Source: Brevibacterium mcbrellneri ATCC 49030 (GTDB taxonomy: Bacteria; Actinomycetota; Actinomycetes; Actinomycetales; Brevibacteriaceae). Taken from it: DNA of 64,000 bases. The translations under genes and the position numbers were made by a program. Within the stretch, counting starts at the first letter, position 1. Each line of letters opens with the position of its first letter. The notes beneath the pieces are model-generated. The model searched no databases and had not been told where the DNA came from. It saw only the letters and a program-made list of their open reading frames with translations. The stretch covers positions 22,924 to 86,923 of the forward strand of contig NZ_ADNU01000007.1 in assembly GCF_000178455.1 (NCBI RefSeq), written 5' to 3'. Below, one piece after another: positions 1-8,545 of the stretch.

Positions 1-209
1 AGCGCTCAGCTGCGGGCACGACAAGCGCTCAGTTGTTAACCCTCCATCGAACCTCGCCAGTGAATACGCCACGCCCGTACCTCTACATACGCAGTCGGCG
101 CAAAAAACAAGACTGCCCATGAAGACACACAGCCGCCACACGATCACAGTGAATACAGAGGATGGCGGTGAGCACGCGCTCACCGCCACACAAAGACCTC
201 AGATCTCAG
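1..209. other. Left-edge stretch without a supported gene
   Basis: No convincing coding region. One forward frame stays open from the edge to about position 226, but its translation has no recognisable composition or motif and there is no start in the window, so it could be chance or the tail of a gene cut by the edge. The word AGCGCTCAG occurs at 1 and again (as GCGCTCAG) at about 25. The only clear structure is the hairpin at 163-188. Confidence 0.5.
163..188. terminator. Hairpin downstream of the VOC gene
   Basis: An 11-bp perfect stem (TGGCGGTGAGC paired with GCTCACCGCCA) with a four-base loop begins about 22 bases past the stop codon of the leftward VOC gene. There is no clear U-run on either side, so it may be a weak or factor-assisted terminator. 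Confidence 0.5.
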
Positions 210-575
210 TCAGTCGACAGGACTGACACGAATAAGATTGCCGTCGGGATCGGCAATGACGAAGGTGCGACCAAACACCTCATCATACGGCTCCTTGACC
301 ACACGTACGCCCTTTCCGACCCACTCTTTATAAACGTCGTCGAGTGCCACTGACGACTGCGGAACCATGAGGCCGACCTCGCTCGTGCGAGGTGTGCCGC
401 GGGTGACATTCTCATTGTGCCCGGTCCAGACGGCGAACAACACCCCTGGCGCCACCTCGAAGGCGACGTAGCGCGGACTCGTGAAAGTGGGTTCGATATC
501 GAACAAGTCACTATAGAAGACGGTAGACCGTTCGACATCGCTGACATAGATCAGAAACAGATTAGGTGCAGACAT
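210..575 (-). CDS. VOC-family (glyoxalase/bleomycin-resistance-like) protein
   Basis: A 121-residue cytoplasmic protein of the vicinal-oxygen-chelate fold. It opens with the typical APNLFLIYVSDVERSTVFYSDLF segment (first beta strand and helix) and ends with IADPDGNLIRVSP, the usual last strand of VOC proteins (DPDGN). The length equals a single VOC unit that would dimerise. Metal-binding residues are not obvious, so the substrate cannot be told: a drug-binding or dioxygenase-like role is possible. The start at 575 is chosen over longer readings because AAAGGAGAG sits just upstream. The gene is divergent from the WYL regulator, which makes it a plausible target of that regulator. Confidence 0.8.
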   Translation of the reverse strand: MSAPNLFLIYVSDVERSTVFYSDLFDIEPTFTSPRYVAFEVAPGVLFAVWTGHNENVTRGTPRTSEVGLMVPQSSVALDDVYKEWVGKGVRVVKEPYDEVFGRTFVIADPDGNLIRVSPVD

Positions 576-664
576 AGATCTCTCCTTTTGTTGCAGATTG
601 GCAGACCTCATTAGACCAGCAATAGACGACAACTACGGTCATGTTTTCTGTTAAATTCGAGACC

Positions 665-1621
665 GTGAAAGCGTCCCGGCTGTTGTCGATCCTGCTGCTC
701 CTGCAGACACACGAGCGAATGACCAGCAAAGAACTTGCTCGACGGTTCGAGGTCTCGCCACGCACCATCCTGCGCGACGTCGAAGCCCTGTCAGCCGCAG
801 GCGTTCCAGTCTTCACGGAACAGGGCCGGAATGGTGCGATCGTGTTGGACCGCCGGGCACGGCTTGATCTGGCACGCCTCAACCCAGTCGAGTTGCAACT
901 CATCACAGTCGCAGGCGTGGACCCCGACCTTCTCAAGCAGATCGGGCTTCAAGCGGTCCACTCCAGCGTCCACGAAAAGCTGACAGCTGCCACCTCGCGC
1001 ACACACCTATCTCCCACCTCACAGTTGTCTGACGTACTCCTTATCGATTCGTCCGGGTGGTTCACGACCGGCACAGAACACGACCTGACTGGCCTGCTAA
1101 CCGCCGCTAGAGAACAACGACGCATACGCCTGTGCTACCGACGTAGCGGAGAACCTCGTGGGAATTGGATCACAGTGGACCCCTACGGCCTCGTGAGCAA
1201 GGCGAACTCCTGGTACCTGGTGGCCGACGTCAACGAAGAGCCCCGCATGTTCAACACCTCTCGCGTCGAAGGCCACGAACTTCTCGCGGATGTCGCCACA
1301 CTGCGACCGGGCCACGATTTGCGGTCGGTATGGGCAGACCTGTTAGCTAGCTTTCGTCCCACACCTCATATCGAGATCCGCGCACTCCTGCGCTCAACCC
1401 GCCTGGACCTTGCTCAACGAATCCTCGGCACCCGAATCGCGAACGTCACCACGACCTCGGGTCAGTGGACGCCAATCGCCGTCCACTATCCCGACGTCGA
1501 ATCAGTACGCCAACTCCTCCAGTTTGGCGACCACATCCGAATCCAGAGCCCAGCCAGCGCCGTCAAGCGGTTCCACGAACTCGCAACCCAAATCGCGCAG
1601 GCCCACGCGCCAACCAGCTAA
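665..1621 (+). CDS. WYL-domain transcriptional regulator
   Basis: A protein of about 318 residues with an N-terminal winged helix-turn-helix of the DeoR/YafY type (MTSKELARRFEVSPRTILRD in its recognition region), followed by a WYL domain whose signature reads NSWYLVADV near residue 181, and a C-terminal WCX-like segment. WYL proteins bind small molecules or nucleic acid and act as transcription factors. The GTG at 665 places the HTH at the usual distance from the N-terminus. An in-frame ATG at 641 is possible, and neither has a strong ribosome site. The gene is divergent from the VOC gene across about 90 bases, so local control of that gene, and perhaps of the ABC exporter downstream, is likely. 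The inducer is unknown. Confidence 0.85.
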   Translation: MKASRLLSILLLLQTHERMTSKELARRFEVSPRTILRDVEALSAAGVPVFTEQGRNGAIVLDRRARLDLARLNPVELQLITVAGVDPDLLKQIGLQAVHSSVHEKLTAATSRTHLSPTSQLSDVLLIDSSGWFTTGTEHDLTGLLTAAREQRRIRLCYRRSGEPRGNWITVDPYGLVSKANSWYLVADVNEEPRMFNTSRVEGHELLADVATLRPGHDLRSVWADLLASFRPTPHIEIRALLRSTRLDLAQRILGTRIANVTTTSGQWTPIAVHYPDVESVRQLLQFGDHIRIQSPASAVKRFHELATQIAQAHAPTS

Positions 1622-1625
1622 CCGC

Positions 1626-1655
1626 GCGCCCCACCAAACCGCGCCCCACCAAACC
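1626..1655 (+). repeat. Tandem 15-mer, two copies
   Basis: GCGCCCCACCAAACC occurs twice back to back just after the WYL stop codon. It is a short perfect tandem duplication in the intergenic space with no recognised role, and it could vary in copy number by slippage. Confidence 0.6.
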
Positions 1656-1675
1656 ACCACCTCGCCACAAAGAAT

Positions 1676-1693
1676 CTCATCCTCAAGGATGAG
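1676..1693. promoter_or_regulatory. Candidate operator upstream of the ABC exporter operon
   Basis: An 18-base inverted repeat, CTCATCCT-CA-AGGATGAG, lies 67 bases before the ATPase start codon. Its size and symmetry fit a dimeric repressor site, possibly for the adjacent WYL protein or an unlinked regulator. The assignment rests only on symmetry and position. Confidence 0.35.
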
Positions 1694-1759
1694 TCGCACG
1701 CCCAAAGCTATATCCCGCAGGCTGATGTTTCCGCCACACAACTTCGCGAAAGTAGAAGC

Positions 1760-2506
1760 ATGAATAAATCTTTAACAACCGCACAGCCCGCGATCTGTGC
1801 CCGCGGACTCAGCAAAACCTACGGCACCGGCGAGGCTCACCTCACCGTGCTTGACAACTTCGACGTCGACATCCGTTCCGGCCAGTTCACCGCGATCATG
1901 GGTCCGTCTGGTTCAGGTAAGTCGACGCTCATGCACATCCTGGCCGGGCTGGACACCCCCGACTCCGGCACAGTCACGCTCGCTGGCCTCGCCATCACGG
2001 GCATCAGCGACACCAAGCTCACTCGCATCAGGCGCGCCCACATGGGCTTCATTTTCCAGGCGTTCAACCTGGTGCCGGCCATGACGGCGGATGAAAACAT
2101 CATGCTCCCGTCCAAACTCGCCCGTAAGAACATCGACCTAGACTTCAAGAACGCGATCGTGGAAAACCTGGGCCTGGGCGAACGCCTCACCCACCGTCCG
2201 CACGAACTCTCAGGTGGCCAGCAGCAGCGCGTGGCCGTGGCTCGCGCCCTGGTGAACCAGCCGGATGTCATTTTCGCTGACGAACCCACGGGCGCGCTGG
2301 ACAAGCGTTCCGGGACCGAGGTGTTAGAGACGTTGCGCTCATGTGTATCCGAGATGGGTCAGACAGTTGTCATGGTGACGCACGACCCGGCCGCGGCCGC
2401 GTACGCCGACCGTGTCGTCCTGTTGGCTGACGGACGTATCGCCGGCGAGGTCTTCGACCCCACCGTTGAAGAGGTTTCCCAGGCCCTCCTGGAGGTCACC
2501 AAATGA
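1760..2506 (+). CDS. ABC transporter ATP-binding protein, MacB/LolD type
   Basis: A 248-residue ATPase with Walker A GPSGSGKST near residue 50, Q-loop QAFNLVP, signature LSGGQQQR near 152 and Walker B VIFADEPTGALD near 170. The GALD ending and overall length are typical of the MacB/FtsE/LolD/BceA branch, which powers mechanotransmission by FtsX-type permeases rather than classical substrate translocation. Its stop overlaps the start of the permease gene by four bases (ATGA), indicating translational coupling in a two-gene operon. In actinobacteria such pairs often confer peptide-antibiotic resistance or export surface components, and the substrate here is not shown by the sequence. Confidence 0.93.
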   Translation: MNKSLTTAQPAICARGLSKTYGTGEAHLTVLDNFDVDIRSGQFTAIMGPSGSGKSTLMHILAGLDTPDSGTVTLAGLAITGISDTKLTRIRRAHMGFIFQAFNLVPAMTADENIMLPSKLARKNIDLDFKNAIVENLGLGERLTHRPHELSGGQQQRVAVARALVNQPDVIFADEPTGALDKRSGTEVLETLRSCVSEMGQTVVMVTHDPAAAAYADRVVLLADGRIAGEVFDPTVEEVSQALLEVTK

Positions 2507-4989
2507 TCGTCAAAGCGAATCTTCGTTCCGGTGGTTCGCGTCTGGTAGCTGCCGGAATCACCGTCATGGTGTCGGTGGCATTCGTCGTTGCAGTGACCAG
2601 CTTGCTCACTGCGTTTAACAACACAATGCGCGACCAGTTCAGCGTGCAGTACTCCGGCGCCGACCTCCTGGTCTCCCCTGACGAAAACGAACTGACGGAC
2701 AAAACTCAGAAGACCGTCTCGTCAGTGGACGGCGTCAAAGACACTCAGATCATCGACCAGGGCTCCGTGTTCACCACCTCGGACGAATTTGCGTTCGTCT
2801 CAGTGTGGCCAAAGCACAGCGGTATCTCAATCACAGAGGGCCAGGCCCCTTCTAAAAAGGGCGAACTTCTGTACGACGCGAAGTTGGCCGAAAAGCATAA
2901 CAAGAAGGTGGGCGACAAGGTCGAACTCGTCGTGCCCTCTGAAGACGGCGAGGGCAAAGACACCCACACCTTCACAATCACCGGTCTGGCACAGGTTCCA
3001 TCCAGCGTCCCCATGTTCTTCGCCACGGACGTTTCGAACCTGTACTCGGCCGCTGACCACATGCGCGTTTTCGTCGACAACCCGTCTGAAGTGGCCCAGG
3101 TCCAAGACGCCGTCGCGAAAGCACTGGCCGGTTCAAAGGACGTCAAGACCGAGGACACCGGTGCCAAATCAGCCGGCGGCCTCCAGGTTTCTACCCCCGA
3201 CCAAATCGTGCAACAGCGCATGAAGGAAATGACCGGTCAAGCAACGACCCTAGTCGCTTTCATCGCCGCCTTCATCATCGTCGCCCTGTTCGTCGCCGGG
3301 CTGGTCATCTCAAACACATTCCAGGTGCTGGTCGCCTCACGCACCCGCACCCTGGCACTCCTGCGCGCAGTGGGCGCCACCCGCTCCCAACTCCGCAACG
3401 CGACCCTCGCTGAAGGCGCAGTCCTGGGTCTCATCAGCGCGATCCTCGGTGTCTTCGTGGGTTGGGGCTTCGCGATCCTGCTGACACTGGCCGCACGTGC
3501 CTTCTTCCAACCCACCTTCGCGTTGGCGCCGCTCACCCTCCTCGCCGCTGTTCTCGGACTGGCCGTGGGTGTCACCGTGACTGTCATCGCCTCGTTCTGG
3601 CCCGCGCTCAAGACCACGCGCGTGTCCCCTATCGACGCGCTGGCACCCGCCGACATCCCAGCCCCGGCCTCCCGGTTCCCGTGGATCCGTCTGGTAGTAG
3701 GGACACTCCTCACCGTGGTTGGAGTCGCCGTGCTCCTTCTAGGCGCCGCCATGGGAGAACTCCTCCTGGCACTGCCCGGCGGCATCCTCGCCTTCAGCGG
3801 TGTTCTGGTGCTCAGCCGCGTGTTCGTACCGCCCATGGTCGCCATGATCGGTCGCGCCGGAGAAGCGATTTTCCGCTCCCCGGCCTTGGGCCTCGTCGCA
3901 CGCAACGTCAAACTGTCGCCGCGACGCACAGCCTCAACGACCTCGGCGCTTCTTGTGGGCGTCACCTTGGTGGCGACCATCCTGGTGGGCGCGCAGACCG
4001 CCCGCACCACCGTCAACAACGGACTCAACCAGAACGACCCCATCGATGTGGTGGCGACGTCGACCTCGGACAAGACTGCCGACACCATCAAAAAGTCGGA
4101 CGCCGTAGACAAGTTCGTCAGCCTCCCGGGTGTGCAGGCCAAAGCGTCTGTGCCATTGGGGCACGACCTCGACGAGAAAGACGAATCTCTGACCCAGGTC
4201 GTGGGCGTCGACACACACGACCAAGCCATCAAGGACGTTCCACGCGACACGCACTTCCTGCCCGAACCCGGCACCGTGAACGTGCGCGACACCCCGGACA
4301 CAAAGAAGCACGACGGCAAGAAGGTCGACCTCACGGTTGGAAACAAGAAGGTCAGCCTCACACTCAAGACCGTCGAAGGCGTGCCACCAAACACGGTTGT
4401 TGCCAACAAGGCCGACGTCACCGACCTGGGCCTCGAAGATTCGAACGGTCAGACGTGGGTGCGCGTCACCAACTCCGCATCCGTGCCGGACTTTTCAAAG
4501 CTCCAGGCAGAACTGGAAAGCGCCGGTGTGGTCGCGTACATCGACGGTGCCAGCCTGCGAGCGATGTTCTCGCAAATCCTCAACATCATGACCGGCATTG
4601 TGCTGGGACTGTTGGCAACCTCGGTCATCATTTCGATCGTGGGCGTGGGTAACACGCTGTCCCTGGCGACCATGGAGCGCAAGCGGGAGACGGCCCTTCT
4701 ACGGTCCATGGGGATGTCGCGGTGGTCGGCGGCGTTCATGGTTGCCGCCGAGGCGGTCCTCATGGCCCTCACGTCACTGGTCGTTGGTCTGGGGCTGGGG
4801 ATCCTGTTCGGCTGGACCGGCGTGCAGTCTCTCGTGGCTGCTGGCGGCGTCGCGGTTTCGCTTGGGATTCCGTGGCTCATGCTTGCTGCGGTCGCGGTGG
4901 TGGCGCTCGTAGCGGCCCTGGCAGCCTCGGTGGTGCCCGCGATCACCGCCTCGCGCACCCAACCGGCGCAAGGCGTTGCGATGCAGTAA
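2503..4989 (+). CDS. FtsX-like (MacB-type) ABC permease, duplicated form
   Basis: An 828-residue membrane protein partnering the ATPase just upstream. A first transmembrane helix near residues 13-35 precedes an extracytoplasmic MacB periplasmic-core-like domain (about 40-235). A cluster of FtsX helices follows (about 250-450), with the family phrase TRTLALLRAVGATRSQ. A second extracytoplasmic domain and a C-terminal three-helix FtsX unit (about 695-815, KRETALLRSMGMSRW) complete it. This double-FtsX layout is the usual actinobacterial long form. It probably extrudes or hands over a lipophilic or peptide substrate. A strong bidirectional terminator follows. Confidence 0.9.
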   Translation: MIVKANLRSGGSRLVAAGITVMVSVAFVVAVTSLLTAFNNTMRDQFSVQYSGADLLVSPDENELTDKTQKTVSSVDGVKDTQIIDQGSVFTTSDEFAFVSVWPKHSGISITEGQAPSKKGELLYDAKLAEKHNKKVGDKVELVVPSEDGEGKDTHTFTITGLAQVPSSVPMFFATDVSNLYSAADHMRVFVDNPSEVAQVQDAVAKALAGSKDVKTEDTGAKSAGGLQVSTPDQIVQQRMKEMTGQATTLVAFIAAFIIVALFVAGLVISNTFQVLVASRTRTLALLRAVGATRSQLRNATLAEGAVLGLISAILGVFVGWGFAILLTLAARAFFQPTFALAPLTLLAAVLGLAVGVTVTVIASFWPALKTTRVSPIDALAPADIPAPASRFPWIRLVVGTLLTVVGVAVLLLGAAMGELLLALPGGILAFSGVLVLSRVFVPPMVAMIGRAGEAIFRSPALGLVARNVKLSPRRTASTTSALLVGVTLVATILVGAQTARTTVNNGLNQNDPIDVVATSTSDKTADTIKKSDAVDKFVSLPGVQAKASVPLGHDLDEKDESLTQVVGVDTHDQAIKDVPRDTHFLPEPGTVNVRDTPDTKKHDGKKVDLTVGNKKVSLTLKTVEGVPPNTVVANKADVTDLGLEDSNGQTWVRVTNSASVPDFSKLQAELESAGVVAYIDGASLRAMFSQILNIMTGIVLGLLATSVIISIVGVGNTLSLATMERKRETALLRSMGMSRWSAAFMVAAEAVLMALTSLVVGLGLGILFGWTGVQSLVAAGGVAVSLGIPWLMLAAVAVVALVAALAASVVPAITASRTQPAQGVAMQ

Positions 4990-5012
4990 CGCGGGTTTCC
5001 TACCGGGAAACG

Positions 5013-5045
5013 AAAAAGGAAGCGTGGATGCCACGCTTCCTTTTT
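5013..5045. terminator. Bidirectional intrinsic terminator between exporter and eis
   Basis: A perfect 15-bp stem with an ATG loop: AAAAAGGAAGCGTGG pairs with CCACGCTTCCTTTTT. The T-run on the right serves the rightward exporter operon and the A-run on the left gives a U-run for the leftward eis-like gene, whose stop lies at 5116. Confidence 0.9.
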
Positions 5046-5115
5046 TGTGTTGTTAGCTGGTGAGCTAGACGGACTTCAAACTCCGGGCTTTGACGCTAGA
5101 ACTCCGAACCTCAAC

Positions 5116-6402
5116 CTAGAAGTCGTTCGGGGTGTACGGTGCGCGTTCCAGCGCAAACAGCGAACGAGCCTCCAGCGCCGCATCTGGGCGGACTTCCGTG
5201 ATGCGTCCGGCGCGGGCAAGCACCACTGGGTCGGCTCCACCCAGGTACAGGGAGCCCAGTTCAGACACGTTCATTTCAAGGTCAGCGGGTTCGCCGTCGT
5301 CCAGCTTGGTCACGGTAGCTTCTTGACCGTTTGAGACCAAGCGGTACGTGCCGTCGGCGAATCCCATGTCGTCGTTGATGCGCAACGTCAGTTCCCCACC
5401 AACTAGCCACGCGCGTGCTTCGAGCGACTTCTTCACGTCGAGGATGCGCAACCAGATTCCGTCGTTTTCGTTGACGATCTTGGCACGGCGCGGGTCGGTC
5501 AGGAGCCACGGCAGAGGTGACTGGTGCGCGGCGTTGTTGAACTTCACCTTCACGCTCAAGTCGATGGCACCCAGGAATGCCCACAGGGCTGAGTACGCGT
5601 CGTTGCTCACTGCGATGAAGTCAAGCAGTTCCAAGGTTCCGTGTGACCAGTCGTCACCTGCGTTGTGCTTAAACGAAACGAAACCGTCTGGCTTTCCGTT
5701 TTCGTCATAGTGCAGGGCGCCGCGCACGGCATCATCTGCTTCTCCGGTCTCAATGTCGTGTCCGGCAGCGAAGTCGTAGAGTGCCTGCTGACGGCCAATA
5801 GCACCCGGTGATTTTTTCTGGAATTCCGCGTAGATCTGTGGCGCGAGTTCCTGCAGGGCCTGCGCATCACACATTTCGACGCGGCGGTCAGGCTCGGAGA
5901 TGAGTTGGAAACCTGGTGATGTGTCCACTTCCAGGTCCGTGAGCCAGGACGCTGCCCCAAAGCCGAAACGGCGGTAGATTCCACCTTCGGTAACCGTGAG
6001 CGCTGCGAACGGGTAGCCTGCGTCGGCTGCGTTGGAGAGGTTTTCGGTCATGAGGCGACGCAACAGTCCGCGCCTACGGTGGGTGGGGCGGACCGTCACC
6101 CATGTGATGAGGTGTGCAGGAATGAGCTTTCCGCCACCAACGTTCACGTTCTTTTCAAAGTGCGCGAACGTTGCGACTGGGATGTCCGAATCCAGCGCGT
6201 GATCGTATGACTCTTGGCTGTAAGCGGCGGTGAACACGCGATCATCAGCGATCGCACGCTTCACCCGTTGCAGAAGTTTTTCTCCCGACACGCGTTTGTC
6301 GTGGAACCCCGCACGCACCGCATGAATGTAGTTGGTGGTTTTCTCATCCGGGGTGTTGTCGGTGATGGTGGGCTTGAACGTCTCAAAAATGTATTCGGTC
6401 AC
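5116..6402 (-). CDS. eis: Eis-like GNAT N-acetyltransferase
   Basis: A 428-residue protein matching the Eis family: an N-terminal GNAT domain with the acetyl-CoA loop RPTHRRRGLLRR (about 105-117), a second GNAT-like domain and a C-terminal sterol-carrier-like fold. The catalytic tyrosine context of mycobacterial Eis is present as GGIYRRFGFG (about 140), and the chain ends in phenylalanine, whose free carboxylate acts as general base in Eis. Eis enzymes acetylate amines on several positions of aminoglycosides and other small molecules or protein lysines as hexamers. The physiological substrate here is unknown. The gene stands alone between a terminator and the divergent peptide transporter operon. 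Confidence 0.85.
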   Translation of the reverse strand: MTEYIFETFKPTITDNTPDEKTTNYIHAVRAGFHDKRVSGEKLLQRVKRAIADDRVFTAAYSQESYDHALDSDIPVATFAHFEKNVNVGGGKLIPAHLITWVTVRPTHRRRGLLRRLMTENLSNAADAGYPFAALTVTEGGIYRRFGFGAASWLTDLEVDTSPGFQLISEPDRRVEMCDAQALQELAPQIYAEFQKKSPGAIGRQQALYDFAAGHDIETGEADDAVRGALHYDENGKPDGFVSFKHNAGDDWSHGTLELLDFIAVSNDAYSALWAFLGAIDLSVKVKFNNAAHQSPLPWLLTDPRRAKIVNENDGIWLRILDVKKSLEARAWLVGGELTLRINDDMGFADGTYRLVSNGQEATVTKLDDGEPADLEMNVSELGSLYLGGADPVVLARAGRITEVRPDAALEARSLFALERAPYTPNDF

Positions 6403-6504
6403 AAACTTCAGACTAACGTACCTGGCGGAATAAATGGGAAGTACAACCGGTTATGCGGTTGGCTATGTCCCTGCCCACAACCTTTACCCGTACAGAGGAA
6501 CCGA

Positions 6505-7395
6505 ATGGAACGTGTTGCGACGCGCATCAAATGGCCGCGCCTGATGAGCAATTCAACTGCTCGCGCAGGATTCGTCATTGTCGTGTTCTTTCTGTGTATG
6601 GTTCCTGCAGCCCCAATTCTGACGGCGCTGACCGGTAACGACCCGCACTCGTTTAACACTGACCTACTACGCCCGGACGCCGTTCCGGCTGGCACTTTCG
6701 GTGGCATGAGCTTCCAGCACCCGCTGGGCGTTGAGCCAAAGACCGGGCGTGACTTGCTCGCGATCGTCACCTGGGGATCGCACGTGTCCCTCTTCATCGG
6801 GCTCGCCTCAACCGCGGTGTCAGTACTGATCGGAGTGGTTGTTGGCGTGGCCGCAGGCTTCTTCGGTGGTGTGTGGGACCGGCTACTAAGCCGCATCACC
6901 GACATCGTGTTCGGCTTCCCGTTCCTTATTTTTGCCATCGCATTGGCAGCCGTCATCCCACCTGAAGTCAATCGGTCATTGGTCCTGGTGGCGGTCATTG
7001 GACTCTTCGGCTGGCCATCAATCGCCCGGGTTGTGCGCGCAGAAACCCTGAGCCTACGCACCCGAGGATTCGTCCGCGCAAGTATCGCCCAGGGCGCAAG
7101 TGGCATCCGCACCATCACACGTGAAATCCTGCCTAACCTCCTGGCCACGATCCTGGTTTTCACTACCCTTTCCATCCCCGGCAAGATCGGCGCTGAGGCC
7201 ACACTCAGTTTCTTGGGCGTAGGCGTTGACCCCTCCACACCGTCATGGGGTCGCACCATTTCAGACGCCATCGACTGGGTCCAAGTCGACCCCGCCTACC
7301 TCCTGTTCCCGGGACTCGCGATCTTCCTCATCACGCTGGGGTTCACTCTCTTAGGCGACGGACTACGCGACGCAGTGGCAGGTGAAAAAGCATGA
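6505..7395 (+). CDS. Peptide/nickel ABC permease, DppC/OppC type
   Basis: A 296-residue inner-membrane permease with an N-terminal helix (VIVVFFLCMVPAAPILTAL), an extracytoplasmic segment containing the OppC_N-like HPLGVEPKTGRDLLA phrase, five further helices and the EAA loop near GASGIRTITREILPNLL that docks on the ATPase. The start at 6505 is preferred because AGAGGAA precedes it at the right spacing. Upstream in-frame starts would overlap the eis promoter region. It is the first gene of a five-gene operon and overlaps the next permease by four bases. Here the DppC-type subunit comes before the DppB-type one, the reverse of the usual order. Confidence 0.9.
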   Translation: MERVATRIKWPRLMSNSTARAGFVIVVFFLCMVPAAPILTALTGNDPHSFNTDLLRPDAVPAGTFGGMSFQHPLGVEPKTGRDLLAIVTWGSHVSLFIGLASTAVSVLIGVVVGVAAGFFGGVWDRLLSRITDIVFGFPFLIFAIALAAVIPPEVNRSLVLVAVIGLFGWPSIARVVRAETLSLRTRGFVRASIAQGASGIRTITREILPNLLATILVFTTLSIPGKIGAEATLSFLGVGVDPSTPSWGRTISDAIDWVQVDPAYLLFPGLAIFLITLGFTLLGDGLRDAVAGEKA

Positions 7396-8402
7396 AGTGG
7401 TGGCCCGTTACTCGTTTCCTCTTGTCACGTCTGGCCGGTTCCCTAGTGGTGCTTCTGGTCATCGCAGTGGCAAGTTTCGCAATCTTCTACATGCTCCCGA
7501 ACGACCCAGCTCAGCTCAGCTGCGGCAAGCCGTGCACGCCGGAACGCCTCGCTGAAGTGCGTGCATACATGGGCATCGACAAACCGTGGCTGGTCCAGCT
7601 GGGCGCGTTCTTGTGGGGCATTGTGGCCGGTCGCACCTTTGGTTCCGGCCAAGCCGCCATCGAATGCGCCGCCCCATGCTTCGGCTATTCCTTCCGCTTG
7701 CGCGCTGACGTCAGCGACCTCCTCGCGGACCGCATCCCGGTCACCTTGTCGATTGCAATCGGCGCCCTGGTGCTGTGGACGGTCGTGGGTGTTGCCATGG
7801 GCACGTGGGCGGCCCTCCGCCGAGGTCGTTTCACCGACCGTGCCCTCACCAGTCTGTCTGTGGTTGGCGTTTCGGCCCCCACCTATTTAGTGGGCTTGCT
7901 GTTCATTCTGCTGTACGGGTTCACCCTCAACGTGCTCCCCATTGGCGGGTACGTGGCGTTTACCGATAGCCCGTTCCAGTGGGCGTTCCACCTGATTCTG
8001 CCGTGGGTCACATTGGCGATCGTCAACGCCGCGATCTACGTCCGGTTCACCCGTGGTTCAATGCTTGACATTATGAGCCAGGACTTCATTCGCACTACCC
8101 GCGCAATTGGCCTCACCGAAGGCCAGGTTGTGGGCCGGCACGGTCTGCGTAACCTCGTAGTCCCCATTGCGACTCTTGTGGCCCTGGACTTCGGTTCCCT
8201 TCTAGGCGGCGCGGTTGTGACGGAAAAGGTCTTCTCAATCCAAGGTGTGGGCTCACTCCTCCTGGACGCTGTGAACAACTTGGATGTCCAGCTGGTGGTG
8301 GGCGTGACCCTGTTCGCCGCACTAGCCGTGGTTCTTGCGAACTTCCTCGTCGACATCATCTACGGGATTCTCGACCCAAGAATCGGGGCTCCCACGTCAT
8401 GA
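7392..8402 (+). CDS. Peptide/nickel ABC permease, DppB/OppB type
   Basis: A 336-residue permease with six predicted helices. The first helix is followed by the family phrase FYMLPNDPAQL and a lineage-specific Cys-containing insert (LSCGKPCTPERLAEV) before PWLVQLGAFLWG. The EAA-type loop is around GLTEGQVVGRHGLRNLVVP (about 240-260). It forms the membrane pore with the preceding DppC-like protein. CGKPC, with a later ECAAPC, gives four cysteines in the first extracytoplasmic loop that could form disulfides, a feature often seen in actinobacterial members. Substrate class (peptide, metal-chelate) cannot be fixed from the permease. Confidence 0.9.
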   Translation: MKWWPVTRFLLSRLAGSLVVLLVIAVASFAIFYMLPNDPAQLSCGKPCTPERLAEVRAYMGIDKPWLVQLGAFLWGIVAGRTFGSGQAAIECAAPCFGYSFRLRADVSDLLADRIPVTLSIAIGALVLWTVVGVAMGTWAALRRGRFTDRALTSLSVVGVSAPTYLVGLLFILLYGFTLNVLPIGGYVAFTDSPFQWAFHLILPWVTLAIVNAAIYVRFTRGSMLDIMSQDFIRTTRAIGLTEGQVVGRHGLRNLVVPIATLVALDFGSLLGGAVVTEKVFSIQGVGSLLLDAVNNLDVQLVVGVTLFAALAVVLANFLVDIIYGILDPRIGAPTS

Positions 8403-8545
8403 TGATTCGGTGGTACTTAACCAGAAGCCCGCGCATCGCGTTTGTGTTTCCACCCGGAACCCGATGTTGAGAGCACGCCAACACACCCACTCGGTAGACA
8501 CCCCTACGTGGCTACCTCAACAACTTTCTTGACACAAAGGAAACA

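Noticed and set aside
2..226. Open forward frame from the left edge
   Set aside because: No recognisable domain, poor composition and no start inside the window. It overlaps the terminator region of the VOC gene.
3237..4421. 394-codon open frame antisense to the ABC permease
   Set aside because: A Thr/Ser/Arg-rich translation typical of the antisense of a GC-rich gene, with the permease strongly supported on the other strand.
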